A DNA stretch of 64,000 nt, taken from NCBI GenBank assembly GCA_963965975.1, contig OZ014417.1:7622821-7686820 (forward strand). Direction: 5' to 3'. This DNA comes from Xestospongia bergquistia. Its lineage: Eukaryota; Porifera; Demospongiae; Haplosclerida; Petrosiidae. Positions 25,275 to 35,532 of this stretch are shown piece after piece. Below the pieces are notes generated by a model. That model saw only the letters and a list, made by a program, of their open reading frames with translations, was not told the origin of the DNA and searched no databases. The stretch's first letter is position 1. Each line of letters begins with the position of its first letter. Both the position numbers and the translations under genes were made by a program.

Positions 25275-25574
25275 CTCTGATCTTCTAGGGTGCGCGTGTG
25301 TGTGCTGTGTGTGTGTGTGTGTTGATGGTCCCTTTTCACTTCCTCTGTCTCTCTTCACTCTCTATCCATTCATTGTCTCCACCAGTTCAGTTAATAACTA
25401 CTTTTTTCTTTCCTTGCAGGAGCAGCACTGTTGAAGAAGGTGAGCTTATCTCTCCATCCATTTCATTCATTCTTTAGTAATCCAGTTCTTACAACAAACT
25501 CTCTCTTTCTTTCTCTATGTTCTCTACTTGTGGAGTGACTGGACTCTTGGGGACTTTCAACTACTGAAACTGTC

Positions 25575-25915
25575 TTATTTTAAGTTATTTTTTATTTTCT
25601 TTTTTATTGTATTTTTTTCATGTTTTTTACAGTTTGTTAGTATATTGTTTTTAATTTATTATATTGAACTTCTCAAAAAAACATTTCTCACTAAAATTTG
25701 CCAAAAGTCAATTATCTTAATTTCAGTTATATTTTAAGTTATTTTTATTTTCTTTTTTATTGTATTTTTTTTCATGTTTTTTTACAGTTTGTTAGTATAT
25801 TGTTTTAATTTATTATATTGAACTTCTCAAAAAACATTTCTCACTAAAATTTGCCAAAAGTCAAGTATCTTAATTCAGTTATATTTTAAGTTATTTTTTA
25901 TTTTCTTTTTAATAT
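25575..25915. repeat. About 153-bp tandem duplication (2.3 copies)
   Basis: A block starting at ATTTTAAGTTATTTTTTATT and containing TTGCCAAAAGTCAA recurs at about 25575, 25731 and 25882 (third copy partial). Confidence 0.85.
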
Positions 25916-26389
25916 TTTAAATTGATTCTCTAATCACCAACTTATCTTTACTAAACAACTACAATCATACTGAATGAATTCTTATCAATTTTTTACAACT
26001 ATTGTATCATTATATTACTAATTCTTTAGATCATATTATCATTAATATTTTTTTAACAAAAAGGTAAAATATTTAATTATTTTTTTAATAATTAAATTAA
26101 AAACTTATTAAAATTGTTTTGCTGTTCTTGTAAGCTTTTTACTGAACGCGTGTGCTGCTGTTGTTTTCCCGCCATAATGATAGGTCACGCGTTTGCTGTT
26201 CCTCGCTAGTCGTGTGCTTGATTGAACTCAGCTACTCTTCACCAATTGAAATTTTAATTTCTGTTTCAGCGTTATTTTTAATTAAGTTTTTTCAGGCAAT
26301 TATTTTTATTCTTGCTTTTAATTATTAAAATAAATGTTTATTTGTCATTTAACTTGTTTGTTGTATATTTACAAAGTTCAGTACTCTCA
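25916..26389. other. AT-rich stretch with a second CpG-containing cluster
   Basis: No gene. 26148-26195 contains ACGCGTGTG, TTTTCCCGCC and GGTCACGCG, mirroring the words at 24423-24450. Confidence 0.4.
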
Positions 26390-26660
26390 CAAGATATCAA
26401 CAAACTGGATGAGATCCATACAGATCAGAGAGACTGCATAATCACTGTCATGCACCTTCCAACTCAAAGATCTTCCTCTCTGTATATTAAATGCTATTAC
26501 TTGATGATATATAATACTATAGTAGCAGGACCGCATGAGCAATAGATTAACATGTAATGCAGTAACATGTCTAACTGGCAAATATATAATTTTATTTATG
26601 GTAAATATAAAAATGTAAAGTTTGGCAATAAAACAGTTTTAATTAGAATTGCATTAAATG
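26390..26660. repeat. Diverged direct repeat, copy 2
   Basis: Partner of 23860-24120; begins with AAGATATCAA and ends with the shared AATGTAAAGTTTG segment. Minus-strand reading DSDYAVSLICMDLIQFVDIL. Confidence 0.7.
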
Positions 26661-26739
26661 ATACATTTTAAAGTACAGACAATGTTAGGCAGTTGTAGTT
26701 TATGGTCAATGGAATTGGGTGTGGCCAAATGATGGGTCC

Positions 26740-26912
26740 TTCTTGGTGTAACTTCTACAATGATGTAACTTGTACTATGATGATGACATCACTATGTGTC
26801 ATAAGGTTTGGTTTAGGGTTTAGGTGAAGGATTTAGAAGATGTCATCATATATGATGACATCACTACCTGTCATTTAATTATGATGTCATTAGAGTGAAG
26901 TTACACCAAGAA
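26740..26912. mobile_element. Fold-back element (MITE-like)
   Basis: Perfect 16-bp terminal inverted repeats TTCTTGGTGTAACTTC (26740-26755 and complement at 26897-26912), further internal inverted ATGATGACATCACTA words, and a centre GGTTTAGGGTTTAGG. Non-coding; transposon class unknown. Confidence 0.75.
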
Positions 26913-27550
26913 CCACCCCAAATGATGTTGTACTTGACTGGTTGATATTGGTGACAAGACAGACGTCTCGACTTGATGATACACACAACATCTCTAAAGG
27001 TTATATTCTAGACAAAATGTACCAGTACAGTCTGGACAGTGGTAGGATTTGTCACCAATGAGAATAAATACAATAAGTCATAATGTTACAATCAGTACAC
27101 AACCTGCACCTGTTAATACATGTCTTATTACAGCCACTTACAAGATAACAGAGATTTGTTTTAGATGGCATATTTGGTGAAGACCATATGTGGTGTATAG
27201 CATAATAATTAACTAAAACTCCACCTACTATTTAGGAGTATTATTAATAGTTATATAATTAGTGACAATGATGGAGGGTCCTGATAATACACTTTGTCAC
27301 AACAATTTTATTGATTTTGTAGTCATAACAACATGTGTTTATATTGTCACTACTACTTTTATTTAATAGTTATCTCTGCATTTATAATTTTAAAAAAAAA
27401 AAAAATCAATGAGACCAGCTTACACGATATATTAAAAATACATAAAGCTTTGGTCTTCAGAAAATAATGTAATTACTCTTTAAATTTTGGATTACCTTTA
27501 TTCCATTCCAGTACCCTTGATGTTACTCTACCATCACCATGACAACCATA
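26913..27550. other. Stretch without a gene
   Basis: AT-rich, an A13 run near 27392. No supported feature. Confidence 0.5.
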
Positions 27551-27932
27551 CCTCTCATGTCTATCAAGAGGCTAATCGTGTTATTTTATTTAAGCAAACA
27601 GCTAATTCTTCTGAGAATGGTGCAACTGCTACAGGTATTCAGTTAGGAGAGCTTGTGAATGCTAGCCACACCAGCTGTAGTCAGTTGTATGAATGCAGCT
27701 GTCCTGAGTTAGACCAGTTGGTAAATGTATGTACCAGTAATGAAGCTCTAGGGTCACATCTCACAGATGCAGGTTGGGGAGAGGGTGCGATGTCTCCCTT
27801 ATTGCTGAGGGAAGTTTAGAGGGGTTCTTGGAGTCTGTGGCAAAAAATTATAGGAAACCTAGAGGAGAGTTAGAAAAGAGTTTGTTTGCAACAAAACCAG
27901 GTCCTAGAGCAGCTTTATGCAATTTTCAGTGA
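27551..27932 (+). pseudogene. Truncated, frameshifted GALK2 copy
   Basis: Matches the GALK2 coding sequence from position 20569 to its stop, including SHVYQEANRVI, QLGELVNASHTS and LDQLVNVCTSN. The key glycine motif is damaged (SHLTDAGWGEG) and a small insertion there shifts the frame, so it is not functional. It lacks the ATP-binding half. The match continues past the stop codon into the methyltransferase remnant, so this was a DNA-level segmental duplication, not a retrocopy. Confidence 0.92.
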
Positions 27933-28049
27933 AATGACTAACTAGTTTTCCATTTGATTTTTTTATTAATTGAATGATAGCTTTTCTAATTTACTAGTAT
28001 TAAATTATGGGCATGGAAATACACATGTGCTCAATTTGGTAGTTTCATC

Positions 28050-28530
28050 TGAAGTGGTGAAAGAAGTAGATCAAACAAACCATTATTGCAGAACTTCATT
28101 ATTTCAAAGAAAAGGTGGAGAGAACTTCATTAAACAATTTGCACTCAAGAAAGGCCAGAAGATATTGGATTTGGGAAGTGGAACAGATTATCTAACACAT
28201 GTCCTTGCTGGGCGTGTCAGTTCTGAAGGAAAAGTACTTGGAATTGATGAATGGATGTTGTATTTGTTAATTATGTAATTAACTTGATTAAAAATAAAAC
28301 CAGCAAGTTGTTAATAACTTGAAATTAAGTGGGCGGTTTGTTTTTGTTAGTCAAGCGGAAAATGACAAAGAAGATAGCATTGAACTATACAGTCCTAAAC
28401 TTTCAAGGGTCATTGTAGAGAGGTTTATATATGCATCTCTTGAGGAATATGAAAGACTTGCAGTAAGTAATGGTTTTAAGGTGACTTATAAAAGGAAGTC
28501 TTCAATTATCGTAAAATTGTGTATGTAACA
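28050..28530 (+). pseudogene. Methyltransferase fragments, copy 2
   Basis: 28050-28278 reads SEVVKEVDQTNHYCRTSLFQ, GENFIKQFALKKGQKILDLG (SAM motif I) and GRVSSEGKVLGID, open where copy 1 has stops, but then ends. 28319-28530 carries a later piece in another frame, ELYSPKLSRVIVERFIYASL and NGFKVTYKRKSS, resembling the C-terminal part of the same class of methyltransferase. The middle of the domain is missing, so it is an internally deleted gene. Confidence 0.65.
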
Positions 28531-28713
28531 GTTGATACGATGACTGATTATATTATTAACAATCTTATGGAACTTGGATTGATCTCATTTCAACATACCT
28601 TCTATAAAATGGTATGTCATTTATTGCTTGTAAATTTAATTACCCAACAAAGCGCTGATATTCATGAGTATTTATGGGTGTGGCTCAACTACATGTTGCA
28701 TTTTTGTGCAGAA

Positions 28714-31677
28714 ATGTTCTTGGTTACAGCAGTACTCTTGAGTCCGTTTTTATTAGTAGCACAAAGTGCAGATGAAGTGAATGCTACTGTATATTATGAT
28801 GGGTAAGTCGAACCACAATGAACTACAAATTTTAGTTATTATCTAGAGTTCATTACAATTTAAAGTATGGAGTTCAAGATAAAGAACATGGTGCAGCTTA
28901 TGGCTCTTTTATCAGATCACAGAATGAAACTGGGTATGTATATATAATAATCATACTAACATCATCTCTCCTCTAGTTGGGGTGTTCTCAATGTTGCTGC
29001 AGGTTATGCTGCACTTCGTCAGTATAATGATGCAGTTATAATGAGGGCAGCTGGATATTTAGAGGGGGCACTTACTCAGCCGTAAGCCAGTTACCTAGCA
29101 ACATCTGTCTTGAATCATAATATATTTTGTAGTGAGATATATGATGAGTTTCGTAGTCAGAGTGAGTTTTGGTTTCAAAGACTATCTGGTAAGGCTTTAG
29201 TCAAAGCCAAGCAGTTCTATTCAGATCAGGTTAAATTTCTTATATTGTGAATTAACCAGACGTATTAGCCTATAGAGAAATTGGATGGCAGACATGATAT
29301 CAAGAAATAAGTCAACTAATTGGATATATATCAACTTAATTTATCAACAATTTCAAGGTATAACTAACTAATATAAGATATGACTACAGTAATAAGTAAC
29401 TTAGTAATTAACTAACATCTATTATATTATAATATTACTTTATTTATAGGTTTAATTGAAGGTTATATATCAGTAGCACCAGATGACCAGGTACACACAA
29501 CAATATCAATGAAAAATTGAACATTTATACAATTATTACAAATTGTTGCTGTCTAGAAATTAGATCTGTTTTCCTTTGATATTCTCTCTGGAAATGGTGA
29601 CTTACTGGATATTCAAGCCTTTGTTGATGATAAACATGTTGTTAATGAAGAATTGGTACAAACACACACATAACACATAGAAAGTACATTTACTTTGTTT
29701 ATTTTAGTATGGTGGCCGTTGTTCGGTACTCATTAAAGTTCTACCTGGATATGAAAACATCTATGCTGCCCATTCAACGTATGATATCAATTATTATATA
29801 ATCCACAATCCAATGACATTATCTATTCTTTCATAACATGCAGCTGGTATATTTATCCTTCTATGCTTCGAATCTATAAACACTACAGTTTTAATTTAAA
29901 TGACAAAAATGCTGGTATATAAATGATGTCAACAAGACACAAAATTCATGCTTTTTTAACATAGCATCAGTGACATCTAGCTTCTCCAGTTACCCTGGTT
30001 ATCTAAGTTCAGTGGACGATTTCTTTATTATAGACAGGTACCTACCTATGTCTTCTATAATAACTCAGGATACATTTAGTTCGATACTTATATCACTGCA
30101 TTCTTTTAGTAAATGTGCCTATTCCATTGTCATTAGCATAGACCAATGATTGCATACAGTATTAATCATTTAGTATTTTCTTTTAGTAAAATGGTGATGC
30201 TTCAGACAACTAATTCTGTTCTGAATCAAACATTATACAGACAAGCCACACCCCATGCTTTATTAGCATGGCATCGTGTACGTTTAGCTAATTGGTTAGC
30301 TAATAATGGAAGAGACTGGGCTCAATATATTACTGAATATAATTCAGGTTTGATAATATACTATATTATGTATTATATATTGTATTTAGGTACTTATAAT
30401 AACCAATATATGATACTGGATCTTAAACTGGTTAATTTAACAAATGAGATTAAAGATAATGCACTATGGGTTGTGGAACAGATACCAGGGTATGTAAGTG
30501 TCACATGACAATCACATGAATTAACTAGTTTATTTATTAAAGTTATGTTGAATCTGGTGATCAAACTGCCATCTTGAGAGAAGGATACTGGGCATCCTAT
30601 AATGTACCATTTTATGAAAAGGTATATCGTCTGAGTGGTATCCCTGAATATGTGCAGAAACAAGGACCAGAAGAATCACATGATCTTGCACCGAGAGCTA
30701 AAATATTCCGTCGAGACCAAGCCAATGTAAAGTATAATTCTCTAACACTCTCTATTGTTCATTTTAACAGATTAAAGACATGAATTCTATGAAATATGTT
30801 ATGCGGTATAATGGTGAGTGATTGTTTTGTTTATTTTAGGAGATAATGAGAGAATCATGTAGGATATAAACTGAATGATCCTTATGCTGAAGGCTCACCA
30901 ATGAAGGGTATTTGTAGCCGTGGTGATCTAAAAACTGATAAGCCATCAGCGTCGGGTTGTACAGATACCAAAGTATTAAATAGATAGATGGATGGACACA
31001 CCCACAGGATAATTTAATATTATACAGGTAACTGACTACCATATGGCATTGTCTATGAAGGCCTGGGCTATTTCAGGACCCACCAATCAGGTAACCGACA
31101 GTCCGGGTACTAAATACTTTTGAGGAAGGCAACTATATATCAATTTAAGAAGCATGTTTCATAAAATTAGATTGTATATTTGGTACTAAAATAAAGTTTG
31201 GCTGTAAAAGTAATGAACTTACAGACAATCATCACCTTATACACTTACTGTCTGTCATGTAATGTTGTCAATGTAGTTTAATAGTAAATATTAATGTATT
31301 CATTGTTTATCAGTCTGGTAGGAACTCAATATTTATCATGTATAGTTAATGTATGCTGTTTAAAAGATGGTATTGATTCTTGTAGGATAAGTAATTACTG
31401 AATAGAATAGTACATTCTATATAGGGAGGTGGACTTGACTCTATCCATTCTCTCTATTTCTTGTTATCACATTATCACATGTCCTCATTTTTTGACTGAT
31501 TTCTGATTGTTTGTAGGATAATTTACCAACATTTCAGTGGTCTACTGCAAATATTACTGCTCCTCATTATGGACAGGTACTATTATAATGACTTACCAGT
31601 TTATTTCAGTTATTTGTATCTTTTAGCCTGATGTGTTTGATTTTGACTTTGTTCTTCAGTCACCAAGTGTGCCATGA
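28714..31677 (+). CDS. Phospholipase B-like protein, tandem copy A
   Basis: Lysosomal or secreted Ntn-hydrolase of the PLBD/LAMA family. By eye 18 exons give about 527 residues. Signal peptide MFLVTAVLLSPFLLVAQS from ATG 28714. Key blocks: WGVLNVAAGYAALRQYNDAV, RNWMADMISRNK, GRCSVLIKVLPGYENIYAAH with the conserved nucleophile-position Cys, WYIYPSMLRIYKHY, SSYPGYLSSVDDFF, TYNNQYMILDLK, GYWASYNVPFYE, RAKIFRRDQAN, FQWSTANITAPHYGQPDVFD. Start: an acceptor-like TTTTGTGCAG directly precedes the ATG, so a 5' leader intron is likely. Largely identical in exons and introns to copy B. Sugar sequons (NAT, NET, NKS, NQT, NLT, NIT) fit a secretory protein. Confidence 0.93.
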
Positions 31678-32120
31678 AGTCTGCCTTTCTGAATGATGCT
31701 GCATTATTTCAAATAATTGTTTATATTACATTTTTGCATTATTTTTTATATTGTTAAGTTGTTTTGTCTTCTATAATATTTGCTGACCTAGTTCTCAAAT
31801 GTTGCATTAGGTTTTTAAAAAACATTATATTATAATAGTCCCCATTGTTCTACTACTGTACATGTACATGTAAATATTGTGTTACACATGTAGTCATAAA
31901 ATTAACAGTTGATGAGACGATTGGTTTATATTATTAGCAATCTTCATGGAAACTTTGATTGATCACATTTCAACATACCTTCTAGCTATAAAATCAAAGT
32001 ATGGGAATGGACCTATATCACGTCTTGCTTAATTACCCAACAACACTGATATTTTATGAGTAAGTTATGGGCGTGGCTTAACTACTTGTTGCATTATTGA
32101 CAAAAATTTTTTGTGCAGAA
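31678..32120. other. Spacer between PLBD copies A and B
   Basis: Its left part equals the 3' flank of copy B (35124-35310) and its right part equals the 5' flank of copy A (28528-28713), so the duplicated unit is about 3.4 kb including both flanks. Contains GGGCGTGGC at 32069-32077. Confidence 0.7.
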
Positions 32121-35100
32121 ATGTTCTTTGTTACAGCAGTACTCTTGAGTCCGTTTTTATTAGTAGCACAAAGTGCAGATGAAGTGAATGCTACTGTATA
32201 TTATGATGGGTAAGTCGAACCACAATGAACTACAAATTTTAGTTATTAATTTTACTATCTAGAGTTCATTACAATTTAAAGTATGGAGTTCAAGATAAAG
32301 AACATGGTGCAGCTTATGGCTCTTTTATCAGATCACAGAATGAAACTGGGTATGTATATATAATAATCATACTAACATCATCTCTCCTCTAGTTGGGGTG
32401 TTCTCAATGTTGCTGCAGGTTATGCTGCACTTCGTCAGTATAACGATGCAGTTATAATGAGGGCAGCTGGATATTTAGAGGGGGCACTTACTCAGCCGTA
32501 AGCCAGTTACCTAGCAACATCTGTCTTGAATCATAATATATTTTGTAGTGAGATATATGATGAGTTTCGTAGTCAGAGTGAGTTTTGGTTTCAAAGACTA
32601 TCTGGTAAGGCTTTAGTCAAAGCCAAGCAGTTCTATTCAGATCAGGTTAAATTTCTTATATTGTGAATTAACCAGACGTATTAGCCTATAGAGAAATTGG
32701 ATGGCAGACATGATATCAAGAAATAAGTCAACTAATTGGATATATATCAACTTAATTTATCAACAATTTCAAGGTATAACTAACTAATATAAGATATGAC
32801 TACAGTAATAAGTAACTTGGTAATTAACTAACATCTATTATATTATAATATTACTTTATTTATAGGTTTAATTGATGGTTATGCATCTGTAGCACCAGAT
32901 GACCAGGTACACACAACAATATCAATGAAAAATTGAACATTTATACAAATTGTTGATGTCTAGAAATTGGATCTGTTTTCCTTTGATATTCTCTGTGGAA
33001 ATGGTGACTTAATGGACATTCACGTCTTTGTTGATGATAAACATGTTGTTAATGAAGAATTGGTACAAACACACACATAACACATAGAAAGTACATTTGC
33101 TTTGTTTATTTTAGTATGGTGACCGTTGTTCAGTACTCATTAAAGTTCTACCTGGTTACGAAAATATCTATGCTTCACATTCAAGGTTGTTAATAATAAG
33201 TATTTAATGTTGAATTAGTTAGAGATACTGAGGATATCCCATGTGGTACACAATTTTTATTCCTTTCTGTCACAGCTGGTACATTTATTCATCAATGCTG
33301 CGAATTTATAAACATTATAGTTTCAAATTACAAGACAAATCGGCTGGTAAACTAAAAAACTAATTAATAATATAATCTTAATATATACTTTCCTTAGCAT
33401 CTCAGACTATGAGCTTCTCAAGTTATCCTGGCTTTCTGAGCTCATTGGACGACTTCTATATCATGGACAGGTATCCATTACATCATCATTACATCATTGT
33501 TAATTACATCATCAATGGACAACGAATACATGTAGTAGAAACTCTATAAATAGACACTCAGTACCTGGAAACTTTCATTAACATGTCTTATTAACAATAG
33601 ATATATTTTATTGCAATATTTGTTATATTTTTTAGTAAACTTGCTATGCTACAGACTACAAACCCTGTAATTAATCACACGCTTTATGATTTGGTCACAC
33701 CCCATGCTTTATTAGCATGGCATCGTGTACGTTTAGCTAATTGGTTAGCTAATAATGGAAGAGACTGGGCTCAATATATTACTGAATATAATTCAGGTTT
33801 GACGATATACTATATTATGTATTATATATTGTATTTAGGTACTTATAATAACCAATATATGGTACTGGATTTTAAACTGGTTAATTTAACAAATGAGATT
33901 AAAGATAATGCACTATGGGTTGTGGAACAGATACCAGGGTATGTAAGTGTCACATGACAATCACATGAATTAACTAGTTTATTTATTAAAGTTATGTTGA
34001 ATCTGGTGATCAAACTGCCATCTTGAGAGAAGGATACTGGGCATCCTATAATGTACCATTTTATGAAAAGGTATATCGTCTGAGTGGTATCCCTGAATAT
34101 GTGCAGAAACAAGGACCAGAAGAATCACATGATCTTGCACCGAGAGCTAAAATATTCCGTCGAGACCAAGCCAATGTAAAGTATAATTCTCTAACACTCT
34201 CTATTGTTCATTTTAACAGATTAAAGACATGAATTCTATGAAATATGTTATGCGGTATAATGGTGAGTGATTGTTTTGTTTATTTTAGGAGATAATGAGA
34301 GAATCATGTAGGATATAAACTGAATGATCCTTATGCTGAAGGCTCACCAATGAAGGGTATTTGTAGCCGTGGTGATCTAAAAACTGATAAGCCATCAGCG
34401 TCGGGTTGTACAGATACCAAAGTATTAAATAGATAGATGGATGGACACACCCACAGGATAATTTAATATTATACAGGTAACTGACTACCATATGGCATTG
34501 TCTATGAAGGCCTGGGCTATTTCAGGACCCACCAATCAGGTAACCGACAGTCCGGGTACTAAATACTTTTGAGGAAGGCAACTATATATCAATTTAAGAA
34601 GCATGTTTAATAAAATTAGATTGTATATTTGGTACTAAAATAAAGTTTGGCTGTAAAAGTAATGAACTTACAGACAATGACCTTATACACTTACTGTCTG
34701 TCATGTAATGTTGTCAATGTAGTTTAATAGTAAATATTAATGTATTCATTGTTTATCAGTCTGGTAGGAACTCAATATTTATCATGTATAGTTAATGAAT
34801 ACTGTTTAATAGATGGTATTGATTCTTGTAGGATAAGTAATTACTGAATAGAATAGTACATTCTATATAGGGAGGTGGACTTGACTCTATCCATTGTCTC
34901 TATTCCTTGTTATCACATTATCACATGTCCTCATTTTTTGACTGATTTCTGATTGTTTGTAGGATAATTTACCAACATTTCAGTGGTCTACTGCAAATAT
35001 TACTGCTCCTCATTATGGACAGGTACTATTATAATGACTTACCAGTTTATTTCAGTTATTTGTATCTTTTAGCCTGATGTGTTTGATTTTGACTTTGTTC

Positions 35101-35123
35101 TTCAGTCACCAAGTGTGCCATGA
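32121..35123 (+). CDS. Phospholipase B-like protein, tandem copy B
   Basis: Same 18-exon design as copy A. Signal peptide MFFVTAVLLSPFLLVAQS. Cys block is GDRCSVLIKVLPG, then YASHSSWYIYSSML. The first third and the last half are almost identical to copy A even in introns, whereas about 33120-33700 is nearly identical to copy C instead (for example SFKLQDKSA and the intron that follows). All exon joins stay open, so the gene looks intact. Ends LQSPSVP and TGA at 35121-35123. Confidence 0.93.
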
Positions 35124-35532
35124 ACTCTGCCTTTCTGAATGATGCTGCATTATTTCAAATAATTGTTTATATTACATTTTTGCATTATTTTTTATATTGT
35201 TAAGTTGTTTTGTCGTCTATAATATTTGCTGACCTAGTTCTCAAATGTTGCATTAGTTTTTAAAAAAACATTATATTATAATAGTCCCCATTGTTTTACT
35301 AGTACATGTACATGTAAATTAATGAATCTTTTTTAGTTATTTAATAGACTTTAGTACAGCCAAATACAATTCTTAACAAGGACCTACACAGCTAACTTCG
35401 TAAAAAATTCAAGTGATTTCATGATGTGAAGTAATTCTCAATAGTAGATTTCATCTCTACTTTGGCCTAGCAAATGGAGCTGGGTGATATGCTGCTGACT
35501 TAGCTAATATGTAGCCACACCTATCTTTAAGA
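35124..35532. other. Spacer between PLBD copies B and C
   Basis: The first part repeats the 3' flank of copy A. The rest, up to the copy C start, is unlike the 5' flanks of A and B. No gene. Confidence 0.6.

Noticed and set aside
23860-26660. LTR retrotransposon bounded by the 260-bp direct repeats
   Set aside because: No TG..CA ends, primer-binding site, polypurine tract or gag/pol coding sequence between them, and the repeats are strongly diverged.
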